Below are positions 52,970-63,553 of a stretch of 64,000 bases of DNA, piece after piece. The position numbers and the translations under genes are program-made. The notes below the pieces were generated by a model. That model was not told where the DNA came from. It did no database searches and was given only the letters and a program-made list of their open reading frames with translations. Each line of letters begins with the position of its first letter. The first letter of the stretch is position 1. Origin of the DNA: Vandiemenella viatica (Eukaryota > Arthropoda > Insecta > Orthoptera > Morabidae); assembly GCA_031002005.1 (NCBI GenBank), contig JARYHS010013631.1, positions 64,663,832 through 64,727,831 on the forward strand, written 5' to 3'.

Positions 52970-53950
52970 GGGTAGAGTCTTGGTTAAAATATGGAGTATT
53001 AGACAATGATGTTTTCCCTGATAATTACAGAGTGTATTGCAGAGATAGAGAGGTATTCATGGAAGAATGAATGATTAAGATTAGGAAGCTCTTGGAGAGA
53101 AACTTAATTCTTATTCATAGTTCAGATGTGAGCGTAGAGTGGTCGTTATTGGAGGGTATTTAAATTTGCCAGATGTCTACTGGAGAGGGAATAAGATTTA
53201 TAACACAAGGGAACAGAGATTTGAAAATATCTTAGTAAGGGAAGGGGGTTTCACACAAGTGGTAGAGCAGAACACAGAGGGAACAAACATGTTGGATATC
53301 TTTCTAATAAACCCTGATGAATATTTTGTGGGCTGACAAGTAACTGAAGGACTAAGTGATCATAATGCAGTACTGATGGATATTAGAGGATTCAGTAAAC
53401 CAGTGGTCAAAATCGAAGGAGGAAATAGGTAAAATTATAAAAAGGCAGAGATTGAAAAGATATTTTAGGGAAAGGATCAGCAAATGGAAGGATGACACAA
53501 GTACAGTGGAGATGAAATGAGATGAATTTAAGGAGATAGTAAAAAAGGTTGAGGAAAAGTTTATTCCAAAGCAGAAAATAAAGATAATTACAGAACCTAC
53601 ACACTATAATAGGGAGGTGAGAAGGTTAAAGATGTTAGTGAGAAGGTAACACAACAGAGTTATGAGACAGGAAGGCAACAAGCAATTAATAAGAGGAAAG
53701 ATGGGTATATAAAGAATATTATTGGAGCAGCATGACCACTGAACGATGCATCTAGAAATTTCTATGTCCTTATTAAAAAGGTGAGGGGAAAGGAAGGTAT
53801 TCAGAATATTCTAGATAAGAACGGAGTTGAAGTCACTAAGGATTTTAAAATGGCAGATATATTGGGTGACTAGTTTAATGAAACACTCTCTCCTAAAAAA
53901 GATACAGCTATGTCCTGCTTGCCAAGAAAGACTGTAGACACCATAATGAA
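52970..53950 (+). pseudogene. LINE-D (CR1/Jockey-like) endonuclease and linker
   Basis: SWLKYGVLDNDVFPDNYRVY then CRDREVFMEE matches the CR1-type endonuclease (xSWLxxxVxDxEVFPxxYxVYRxDR). 53139-53336 reads MVVIGGYLNLPDVYWRGNKI, FTQVVEQNTEGTNMLDIFLI and, after a stop, GLSDHNAVLMDI, covering the GDFNLPDI, TR-x-N-LD-F and SDH blocks. The linker PLNDASRNFYVLIKK at 53730-53790 matches the LINE-D fragment at 44514. It starts directly after the LINE-C tail. Confidence 0.75.
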
Positions 53951-54219
53951 ATGTGATTAAGAGACCAAGTGGAAAGATAATACACATAAAATCAAGTATA
54001 GTTATGGTGTTACTTAATTATTTGAGAGAGTATAATTATGAGACATGGAGTAACGTAACATGGGCATTACCTGATAGTTACTGTATAAAACATCTAATTT
54101 TTCAGTTATAAATGCTAAATGATGGATAACACTATTTGACTTTGTTCCAAATAATACAAAAAAAACAAATATGGTTAGCTCTCACAGATATGATTTTAAA
54201 AGTTAAGTTCTTTAGTGAG

Positions 54220-54480
54220 TTTTATGAATCCTTCAAAATTAATACAGGAATCTGACAAGATGATGGACTCTTACTTGTCCTATTCAATTTGATGCTAGAC
54301 AAGAGCATACAAGTGTGGAAGAAAACACAATGAAAGAAGAAAATTGAAAGAATGCATCTGCCACAAGGAAGAGGAAGATTTGGGATAAAATGTCTCACTT
54401 TCGCATATGATTGTGCGATAATTTTTAAAAGTGAACCAGATGTTAAAATAATGCAACTAAAACAGGATTGTTGATAAATC
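54220..54480 (+). pseudogene. LINE reverse transcriptase palm fragment
   Basis: FNLMLDKSIQVWKK (palm B end) then RFGIKCLTFAYDCAIIFKSE and PDVKIMQLKQD (palm C, where FADD reads FAYD). Typical of R1/RTE-type LINEs. Not clearly connected to LINE-C or LINE-D. Confidence 0.6.
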
Positions 54481-55829
54481 GAATATAACATGGGAATATG
54501 AAGAATTGGTAATGACGGAAAGAAACGTTTATGACAATTTTAGGGCCACAAAAGAAAGACGACTTTTCGAGAAAACTGAACAAAATCAAGATCTATACAA
54601 CAATATAGAGAAAGTACAGAAACAATTTGAAAAATATTGCATAACTTCTATTGACATTTATACAGAATTGAAAGAAAATATATGATTATGTTTCTAAATT
54701 TAAAAATGATACCGAGAGAAGAGTTGGAATGATTCAAGATCACAGAAGACATAACTAGTAACAGAGAAGACTGATGATGCAGAATTCCCAGTATACTCCA
54801 ATCAAAATTACAAACCAAGAAATTGATGTCAAACGAACAAAGGCAGGCCATCAGCGTAGACATGAAGAGTTTTTGTGGAAAGAAGAAAGAAAGAATTTTT
54901 TGCAATCATAAGTTCCAAGTTAAAAATTTAAGTAAAAAAATGTTTAAGAAGACACCTTTGTAATGTGTAAGAAGAAGCTAAGCACATGCAAACATCAGTC
55001 AGTACGCCCTAGCACATTAATATGATAATCGAAACTGATTTTCTCTTATTGGGCCAGAAGATTTGAAGCTTAATTGTTAAGATGTTTGATGGTGTAACTG
55101 AATGGTTGAGTATGAGTGGCTGACAAGTGGGTTCTATGGGTTTTCCCTACAATGCCCTATGACTTGGTAGAGTATCTTCCTGAATCTTCTGCTCCTGAGC
55201 TCCTCTTTCCAACCCTGTTATTCTCATGAAACTGCTACCCTAATTAATGAATAAACATGAGCATCAAGGCTTGAGCATGCATCTTGGAGACTAGTAGGAG
55301 AGGGAACAGACAGCTAGGGAATACTTGAAATTAAACAATCAGTTGAGGAAACCTCGTTTAATCTGTATCAAAACAATTCCCCAACTACAGTTGATGTTGT
55401 GCAATAAATGTAAGATATTTTGTAACCAATGTTACTAAAACAGAGGGATGTGACTTAGCACTACTGAATGCAACTAACAGAGAATAGTAAGGTTGGTGTA
55501 GCAACTAACAATTCTGAGGCCTAGCTGATTACTTGTCTTCTGATAGTGAAGAAGTGAGACCAATCGATATCCTGGCTTGCTGGTAAAGTATTGACTTGCA
55601 TGCTCAGCAGTGCGCATGTAGCTTGTTCCTTGGACTGGCGATCGGTAGATTCTAAGTCAATCAAACAGGACATGCTGACTCAACGTCTGTGCCACTGTGA
55701 AACTTTACAAATTTACATGATTTGGATACTAAAATATTAAATTAAACGACATCCCATTCCAATGGGAGGGAGTCAAAGAGGAAAGAAATAAAAGCTATCT
55801 GTGATTTGAATATCATTCATATCATTCCA
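54481..55829. other. Unassigned sequence
   Basis: No certain features. 55060-55140 and 55560-55680 look faintly tRNA-like but lack a proper B box, so no SINE is called. Confidence 0.4.
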
Positions 55830-56530
55830 GTGTTCCCTGTTGGTGCTGCATCCTAGTATTAAATGCTTTACCTTTTAACCGACATGCTTCAGCATTCTTC
55901 TACAGTAGAACTACGCTGAGATGAGATTCACATGCCCTACTAAACACATCTAACACCCCCAGTGTTCTGGAAGGTTTGATTGATGAGCCAATATGGAAAT
56001 GGTCTGATGGGTTTACAGATTCAATGGTTGTTCTCTTAAAGCAAGGCACACCATCCATCATGAAGCTTTAGGCCATTGTCCTTATTAATGTTATTAGGGT
56101 GTTTAGAAATCTCTATTACCTCCTTTATCTGCTTAAGCCACCAGAAGTCTAGTATTTTCAAAGTCAATAACATGACTTTTTTTATGAATACCAAACAATG
56201 GCCGACTTGTTCAAGTTGTTCGATTTGTATTGGCAGATATGTTCTTGTAACCTGTCAACTACTGTGTGGCCAATCTCTCCGATACAACTTAGTATGAGCA
56301 CTGTTGTGTGTTCAATGAATTCTTCTAATGTGTCCTACTCTTGAAGCCAAACTATTCCTGCGTCATCCACATACCATAGGCACAAAGTTGGTTTGATCTG
56401 AGGATCATCCAGTGCCTTTGTTTCTAATGCCTCCAAGAAGATATTAGTGGCTACTGGTGAGAGTGTTGAGCCCCTTCAACCTGGGCCATACTGAAATAAT
56501 ATAAACCTAAGACAGAATTTAACTAGACCC
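55830..56530 (-). pseudogene. Penelope-like element, RT end plus GIY-YIG remnant
   Basis: Read on the minus strand: GSTLSPVATNIFLEALETKA then LDDPQIKPTLCLWYVDDAGI and VWLQE, with the catalytic YVDD at about 56360-56372. After an internal deletion comes SCIGEIGHTVVDRLQEHICQ (usual YIGxTGRxLxxRxxEH of GIY-YIG), NLNKSAIVWY, then KHPNNINKDNGLKLHDGWCA near 56060-56105. Penelope-like elements pair an RT with a GIY-YIG endonuclease, so the order is correct but the connecting region is lost. Confidence 0.83.
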
Positions 56531-56559
56531 ACCCATTACATCCGATAATTCATGAGTAA

Positions 56560-57020
56560 AAAGTTTAGTGCATTTCACCATAATTACCACACCCCTCGTA
56601 GGCTCATCTCACTCGCCCTCAGCCATTATCATCTTCACGGAGGAATTAGAAAGAGGATCTGGACAATACTTGGCTCAAACAAACCTTGTAGCTCTAGCAT
56701 GTTGACTGAGCACTTAAATAATGCTCACTGTAAGAACAAATTACAATTGAGCATCAAAGTCAGTTACCATTTCTAGATGTTTTAGTAAGATGGCAGAATA
56801 ATAGGTGGTTGAGGCATTTAGTATATTATAACTCTCACAGTTATCTGCATGCTGTGTTGCACTGCCATGAAGTGACAGAGGTGTGCTTATCATCTTATTC
56901 ACTAGAGCAGTGGCAGTGAGTGACAAAGTTTGTCCACAGAACTGGAGATATCACAGCACACATTCATGGCTAACGGATGCAACAACTCTGAAATCAGTCA
57001 GACTCTGAACACAAGTACAT
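56560..57020 (+). pseudogene. Penelope-like element fragment, plus strand
   Basis: Plus-strand frames read TEHLNNAHCKNKLQLSIKVS then YHFLDVLVRWQNN (usual HLNxxHPxIxFTMExExxxxLPFLDVLV), YYNSHSYLHAVLHCH (usual YRKPTHTxxYLHxxSHH), TEVCLSS, RAVAVSDKVCPQNW (usual RAxxICD...L). This is the RT-to-connector region. It is oriented opposite to the neighbouring fragment at 55830-56530. Confidence 0.75.
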
Positions 57021-57026
57021 CCTTTA

Positions 57027-57833
57027 TAGGGGCCATGTCTCACAAATTTCATGATTTTTGGAGCCCCCAACCTTCCTTGTCATACGTGGTCACGTTTGTG
57101 TAATCTCCCCCCCCCCCTTTACGACATCACATTTTTCAATTAACAAATTATTTAATTAAATCAAAATTTCCAAAATTATATATGTATTTCTAATTATAAT
57201 ATTTTTTTCACAAAATCAACAATAAATAAAACATTTTAGAAAAGTCTCAAACCATAACAAATCAAATGAACAATACAAAATTTAATCATCTTGTGTCCAT
57301 GGACTTTAAACCCATTTATACTATTTATGGCAGGCATAGCATTCACTTTGTTCTTGATTTAGATAATGTTAGGAACATTTGGTGTGTTCACCCAACCATA
57401 TAGCATTAGCATCATTTATCAAATAAAGAACTTCCCCGTCATGTCTAGTTGGAATTATTTGAGAACAAATATTCGTGATGGGTAAAATCTCTTGTTGCCT
57501 CTTACATGATTGCTTGTGTTGGTTAGTAGCTTTGTATGATGAAAGATATAGGCAACAGATGCCACATGATCATTTAAATAAATATGCAAAAGTGATATTT
57601 TGTCAAAGCCTCAAAACTGGTATTGGCCTTTCAGCGTATGTCAAAGGCAACTGACATGTGATGCCGTAGGTACAGCAAACGAGAACTCGCGGCCACTGTA
57701 TGCCAAAAGTGACACAAATCATGTATGTGACATTACAAAGCTTATGATTTATCCCCATCCCTTCCCCTTGCCACACTATGTTGACCTATTCCCTCCCCTT
57801 AACATGTGAGGAAATTTATGGATGGCCCCCAGC
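57027..57833. mobile_element. Possible GGGGCCAT-ended MITE
   Basis: The left GGGGCCATGTCTCACAAATT and the right end (inverted GGGGGCCATCCATAAATTTC) form weak inverted termini. C-rich stretches follow on both sides. The interior is AT-rich and non-coding. No clear target duplication, so borders are uncertain. Confidence 0.4.
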
Positions 57834-58201
57834 AGAAAAATTAATACAAATGCAACAACCTCTAACAAAAGCAAAAACACACTTCACTTAGCAGTTGTCT
57901 CACAATTCATAAAGAGGCATCAAAGATCGCACTTGAAATCTATTAAGTAAGATTTGATACCAAACCAATCTAAAGGTACACACAAAGATCAGCACCTCCT
58001 CAATTAAAACAATACAATAGCAAAACCAACTACAAACTGCAGGTTTAAAAAAAGAGGCACCTTTTAGTTGGGAGTTAGTGTATATTGAAGAGAGAGAGAA
58101 ACATCTAGACTTCTTTCAAAAGAAGGTCAGTAGTGACTGAGGCATATAAAAGAAGTGTCAGAGACTGCTAAATGCCCAAATAACATTAACAAGGATAGTG
58201 G
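57834..58201. other. Unassigned spacer
   Basis: Nothing recognised in this short AT-rich interval. Confidence 0.4.
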
Positions 58202-59122
58202 CCTAAGGGTGAAAACATGCTGAGCAGGTCGCCGTGAAGGTGGCGGTCGCACTGAAGGTCGATGTCAAGGTAGATGCCACGCAGCTCGAGCTGGAGGGGA
58301 AGGTAGATGTCGAGGTACTCCTGCTAGCATTCACCAGTGTTTTGAAAATCCTTTTTGGTGCCACACGTTGTAAATCGCTAATATTTTGTGTTTAACGCGA
58401 GTATCATTTACTTTATTTAACCTGCAATGATTTGCGGAAGCGATAACGACAGGGATGATGATGGTCTGTCAGTAGCCACAAAGTGGTGGCTACTTTCTAC
58501 AGCTGGTATTGGACAGTTCAGTTAACAGCAAATAAATGAAAGGAGACAAACGCTTGGTGAATTTCACCATTTAAATCAGGATCAGAAAAATCATCCAGAC
58601 TAATTCCATGCCCACTTATGAAAGACACCACAAACTTTACGGTAAAATCCTGGACAGTCAAATGTTCATAACAATTACCACACCAATCCAATACATGCTG
58701 AGGGAAAACTCATCATGACTATAAATTAATGGTAATTATTCTAAATAAAGTAATGAAGTGTTTAACAAAACATTTTCAAGTCAAATCTAAAAATTTTCAA
58801 TCCAATATGAGAATTTCTATTTAAAAATCAGAATTTTCCACTTCAAATTCAGTCAACAGTTTATCTTAAATAATAATTAACACAAGAAATTTTGTTTACT
58901 TTCTGTAAATTTATAATGATTGTTGGACTGAATTGTCTGATGTTCCATTTCCGTCGGTATATGATGTGTAATAATTTGTCAATAGTCAATCAAGTCACTA
59001 ATAATAGATAATTATTTCAATTAGAGATAATGTAGGTGGTTGCAGTAAAGGGGGAAAGATGGGTGTGTAGGAAAATCACCACCCGAGCGTGCGCTCCATT
59101 GCAATTTAACCCTTTCGTGACC

Positions 59123-59144
59123 AGTGGGAACTATAGTTCCCACT
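59123..59144. repeat. 22-bp perfect palindrome, piggyBac subterminal
   Basis: The half-site AGTGGGAACTA is followed by its exact complement. A near-copy is at 60102-60123, and the half-site GTGGGAACTA recurs in the tandem duplication. A likely transposase-binding site (inference). Confidence 0.85.
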
Positions 59145-59471
59145 TCTTTGTTTTCAGCTTAAGTTCACTGGTAATCATTGTTCCCACGTCTAACTTGTGC
59201 TCCCATCTCTGTTATAGTGTGGTAACTACGTGTAGTTTATCAACTGGCTTGCAGAAGCTGTTGTATGTCTACATTCTTAGTCAATAAATGCAGTGGCGCG
59301 GTTTCTGAGTGTAAGGGACCCAATAATTTGACCACAACAGCTATATTTGTATTCTGCTCTTTTCTGTTGTGTGTGAAGTGACTTGTTTTATAATTTTCCA
59401 CTTTCATATTTACTAAGGAGACAGTATATGACTTTATTTAGCAAATTTCACCGAAAACCACAGATATATTG

Positions 59472-59595
59472 CAAGGAAAGTTAGTGGGAACTATTTATCC
59501 CAATGAACTGTTTGGGATGTGCAAACTGTGTAACAAGGAAAGTTAGTGGGAACTATTTATCCCATTGAACCATTTGGGATGTGCAAACTGTGTAG
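59472..59595. repeat. Tandem duplication, 2 x 62 bp
   Basis: CAAGGAAAGTTAGTGGGAAC begins both units (59472 and 59534), and TTTGGGATGTGCAAACTGTG ends both. Only a few differences separate the units. It lies just upstream of the transposase remnant. Confidence 0.9.
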
Positions 59596-59641
59596 CTGTA
59601 AAATCGGCATTTTGTTTATTGTGCGTTTCCCATTGTTTAGA

Positions 59642-59878
59642 ATGCCTGGGCTCAGGCCAGAAGAGATTCTGAGAATTTTGCATTCCCTACCAGAAGATGC
59701 AGAGCATTCAGACTTCAATGCTGACTCAGATTCTGATGAAGATTCAGCGAATACTTCACAAATTTCGAATGATTTTAGTGGTAACATTATTGTGCAATGT
59801 GATGATAATGGTTTCGATTTGACAATAGAAGCTAGCGAATATTGGAAACATGTCAAACAGAAGATGCCGCTAATGTAG
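59642..59878 (+). pseudogene. piggyBac transposase N-terminal remnant
   Basis: From ATG 59642: MPGLRPEEILRILHSLPEDA then EHSDFNADSDSDEDSANTSQ, the acidic, Ser/Asp-rich N-terminus typical of piggyBac transposases (R-x-LTxEEIxxxLE...SDxESDxED). It stops after about 78 residues. The DDE core and the C-terminal zinc finger are absent, so it cannot catalyse transposition. Confidence 0.78.
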
Positions 59879-60792
59879 CACAAATGGCAAAGAAAAGAGA
59901 ACAAAAGTAATGTGTAGCAGCAAGATGTACCTTTGTGTATAGCACCATGCTTTTCTATATTCCATAGTACATCACCATAGTGAACTCAAATGATAACACA
60001 AATTAATACATTTATAAATGTAATATTTCTGATGTTTTTTGCACTTAAATATAAATAAATATTTTTTTTTCAAATTCCCGAGTTGAGGTAGTCCAGAGTT
60101 CAGTGGGAACAATAGTTCCCACTAATTTTTTTGTAATTATAAACTAATTATTCACATTCAAGATTTACACTATAATTTTAAGTGTGGTTCCTTAGCGCAA
60201 TAAAGTGCTCAAAAGAATTCCACAACTTCTGTAAATAATTTGGTCACGAAAGGGTTAATTAAATATTATTTTTATAAAATTTATTGTAATTTGTCTGCCG
60301 CTGACTGTCTAATTGCTTGAAACATTCACTTTTCCTTAGATGTCCAATTTATAAAAATCTGTACTTATTATTTCAGCAATAATTTATTTAAAACAGAATG
60401 TAGCATTGTCAATGTCAGTACATTGTTAATTTGTATCTGCAGTTGTGTAAAACAAAATGACATCCATTAAATAAATCAATATTTAGAACAAGACAAAATT
60501 AAACAACACCACTCTGTATAATACGAAAGCCGACCTGCATAATCAATTGTAGAAGCTGGATCGCGTGGCCTTGACATAGCTCAGCCAATCAGAGCCAAGC
60601 AGAACATCCAGCAGCATGCTAGGCCGCAAGATGAAAACAAAATACTTTGTCCTCTCATCGACATCACGGTGAGCGGCGAGCAGCGGTGGTGGGCGCAACT
60701 GCCTCGGCGTGCGCTGACTCGTTCACGTGGATGAAACATCTACCACCACCACAAACTTCACCACGAGCTGCTCGGCATATTTACACCTTAAG

Positions 60793-61829
60793 GCTTCATG
60801 AAGCATGGCTAAGGAGTAACTAACACTGCAACACCCACCTAGCCACCCAACCACGTGACATCTACATCATCCTGAGTGGTGGGACTGATCAAATCCCCAA
60901 GAAATCCAAATGTCCCAGACAGGGAGGTAGTTGTGTTTAGTAGAGCATGTGGAACATGTATCAGAGTAATTCTGCTGAAGACAGTCAAATGAAATGTTAG
61001 CATTTAAAATTAGGATGTGGCATCCTCTGGAAGCATGGAAAGTATTTGTTTGACAATGGAAGCCCGATGCAGCATTCAGATAGTCAAAATTTTTGGCGAA
61101 AGCAAGGTGCATGCTGGCATTCTTACTGTTTGAGTTACTGCAAGGGAAACAGTCATGGGATTCTTTTATTCAGATGAAAGTAGTATTACTGGATCAGAAG
61201 AAGCTGATTTGGGTTAGGGGATCTGACAAAAAGTTCTTGGAAAAGTTTTCAGCATGGGAATGTGATTCACAAAGGCTGAGATGTGATTTGTATCTTAGTA
61301 AGCAGTGAGTAGTGTTAGAACAATGACAGAAGGATAAAAGGGAGTCTATTCAGGGAAACGGAAAGAAGAGGAGACAGAATAATAAGAACCCTTCCAGACT
61401 TCAACCAGCACATGGTTTGCAATAGGCAATATTATTATCCAACAATGCTCATGCTTCTTTTCCACACAACAAAGTGGTGAGCTCCACTTGTAAAAATATT
61501 TATTCTGAACACAGACTGGAGAAGTTGTTTGCCATATTATCCTCCTCCCCCGAACTCTTTCTGCTGTTGCCTTTCCCTTGCTATATCAAAATAGTAATCA
61601 TCACTTAATTGATTGTGTTGAAATTTTGTTTTGCAAATATGTATGTATAACAGAAAGACTACTACTGACAGGAAAGCACACATTAAAAATTCAATAATGA
61701 TGACATTTTTGTGTTTAGGCAGTTGTAAAATGTGATAACCATTTTTCATGACTAGGCTGTGATTTCCTTCAATCCTGTCCTGAAATGAGATGTCCCGAAA
61801 TCCTAACTATCCATTCAAAGGTTTGCTTT
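60793..61829. other. Unassigned sequence
   Basis: Short open frames on both strands near 60867-61308 have no recognised domain. No terminal repeats or RNA genes found. Confidence 0.4.
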
Positions 61830-61911
61830 TACACTGAAGAGCCAAAGAAACTGGTGCACCTGCCTAATATCATGTAGGGCCCCTGCAAACATGCAGAAGT
61901 GCTGCAACACC

Positions 61912-62293
61912 TGACTTAGTGGAGAGGGCACAGAGGAGAACCGCTCAATTTGTGACTGGTTGTTACAGCCCTTATGAAAGCGTCACAGAATTGATACATA
62001 AGATTGGGCTGGGATAGTTTGGAAGACAGACGTCATTTACGTTTAAATTTATTGGAGAATATGCGAAATTCTATGACCTACGCGTGCAGTGAGATATTTC
62101 TTCCACCAAACCATTTGGGTCGCAATGACCGGAGGGATAAGATTTGAGAAATAAGATGCCGTACTGATGCTTTTATGTATTCTTTCTTTCCTCGTGCTAT
62201 TCGGGATTGGAATGCACAGAATTAAGATTGGTGCTTAGCACCCTCTGCCACCCACAATGTTTGTGAATTGCACAGTATGGATGTAGATGTAGA
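61912..62293 (+). mobile_element. LINE-A 3' end, third copy
   Basis: GTGGAGAGGGCACAGAGGAG through TTGGTGCTTAGCACCCTCTG and (GTAGAT)n is collinear with 31840-32225. Starts within the VERVQRR block, so strongly 5' truncated. Some stops. Confidence 0.88.
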
Positions 62294-62329
62294 ACATGAC
62301 GTGGCATGGACTCAACTAACCGCAAGAGT

Positions 62330-63420
62330 ACACGGGGATGGAGATCTCTTCTGAACAGCACGTTGCAAGGCATCCCAGATATGCTCACTAATGTTCATGT
62401 TTGGGGAGTGGCCAGCGGAGGTGTTTAAATTAAGAAGAGTGTTCCTGGAGCCACTTTGTAGCAATTCTGGATGTGTGGGGTGTCGTATTGTCCTGCTGGA
62501 AGTCTGTCAAAATGTACAATGGACATGATGCAGGTGATTAGCCAGGATGCGTATGTGTGTCACCTGTCTGAGCCGTATCTAGACTTATCAGGGGTCCAAT
62601 GTCACTCCAACTGCACACACCCCACAGCATTACAGAGTCTCCACCAGCTTGAACAGTCCTCTGCTGACATGCAAGGTCCATCAATTGTCTCCATACCCCT
62701 ACACATCCATCCACTCGATACAATTGGAAACGAGACTCGTCAGACCAGGCAACAAGTTTCCAATCATCAACAGTCCAATGATGGTGTTGACAGGCCCAGG
62801 GCCGGCGCTAGGAATTTCGGGCCCGGGGTAAAATGGGCGACCTTTTTTTTTTTTTTTTTTAGATCTAAAAATGGCCATCCGACAATGGGAGCATTCTTGG
62901 CTTCATGGCCTGAGGGCCCCTATAGTCGACAGCCTATGGGGTACGGGGCCCGGGTACTTTTGACCCGCTTACCCCCCCCTAACGCCGGCCCTGGACAGGC
63001 CCAGGTGAGGTTTAAAGCTTTGTGTCATGCACTCAGCAAGGGTATACGATTGGGCCTTCAGCTCCAAAAGCCCATATCGATGATGTTTCATTGAATGGTT
63101 TGCATGCTGACACATGTTGATGGCCCAGCACTGAAATCTGCACCAATTTGTGGAGGGGTTGCACTTCTGTCATGTTAAACAATTCTCTTCAGTCGTCATT
63201 GATCCCATTCTTGCAGGATCTTTTTCCGGTCACAGCAATGTCAGAGATTTGATGTTTTACCGGATTCCCAATATTCACAGTGCACTCGTGAAATGGTTGT
63301 ATAGGAAAATCCCCACCTCATCTCTACCCCGGAGATGCTGTGTTCCATCTCTCATGTGTCAAATATAACACCATGTTCAAACTCACTTAAATCATGATAA
63401 CCTGACATTGTAGCAGCAGT
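62330..63420 (-). pseudogene. Tc1-like transposase 2
   Basis: On the minus strand, the start region reads MSGYHDLSEFEHGVIFDT (usual MxxYxDLSEFERGxIVG, HTH1). Further on come SDESRFQLYRVDG (first Asp), VMLWGVCSWSDIGPLI, FQQDNTTPHTSRIATKWLQE (second Asp) and a decayed WPLPKHEH (usual WPxxSPDMNIIEHxWD) with stops. The catalytic Glu block is destroyed. It is a different family from the intact element at 3322-4749. Confidence 0.83.
62797..62993. mobile_element. 197-bp hAT MITE
   Basis: The termini CAGGGCCGGCGCTAGG and inverted CAGGGCCGGCGTTAGG are flanked by the 8-bp duplication GACAGGCC (62789-62796 and 62994-63001). It has internal GGGCCCGGG blocks at both ends and a T18 run. Non-coding. Confidence 0.94.
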
Positions 63421-63553
63421 AACCAATCTAACACCTGTGCCAGACACCTGTTTTATATAGGCATTGCAGACCGCAGTGCCATACTCTGAGCGTTTACATA
63501 TTTCTGTGTTTGCATTCGCATGCCCATACCAGTTTCTTTGGCTCCTCAGTGTA

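Larger units (their letters stand above)
59110..60254 (+). mobile_element. piggyBac-like element, internally deleted
   Basis: The termini CCCTTTCGTGACCA and TGGTCACGAAAGGG are perfect inverted repeats flanked by TTAA (59106-59109 and 60255-60258), the piggyBac target. Subterminal palindromes AGTGGGAACTATAGTTCCCACT (two bases changed in the right copy) lie next to each end. Only the acidic N-terminal end of a transposase remains. Confidence 0.95.
58202..60792. mobile_element. Unclassified long-TIR element hosting a piggyBac
   Basis: The left end CCTAAGGGTGAAAACATGCT plus GAGCAGGTCGCCGTGAAGGT is matched by the inverted right end CTTAAGGTGTAAATATGCCG plus AGCAGCTCGTGGTGAAGTTT, so TIRs are at least ~60 bp with about 25% mismatch, and both sides are unusually GC-rich. 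No transposase and no clear target duplication were found. The interior is AT-rich, and a piggyBac derivative occupies 59110-60254. Confidence 0.6.
61832..63551 (-). mobile_element. Tc1-like element 2 (decayed, with nested insertions)
   Basis: The termini CACTGAAGAGCCAAAGAAAC (left) and inverted CACTGAGGAGCCAAAGAAAC (right) are flanked by TA (61830-61831 and 63552-63553). A degenerate minus-strand transposase fills the interior. A LINE-A tail (61912-62293) and a 197-bp hAT MITE (62797-62993) are nested. Confidence 0.92.

Noticed and set aside
55060..55680. tRNA-like stretches at 55060-55140 and 55560-55680
   Set aside because: There is no acceptable B box (GGTTCGAATCC type) and no TSD, so a SINE call is not supported.
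58225..58380. Plus-strand frame with repeated K-V-D/A-V residues
   Set aside because: It is explained by the GC-rich terminal inverted repeat of the 58202-60792 element.
62471..63094. 207-codon plus-strand open frame
   Set aside because: It runs antisense through a decayed Tc1-like transposase and across a MITE with its own TSD, so it is not a gene.
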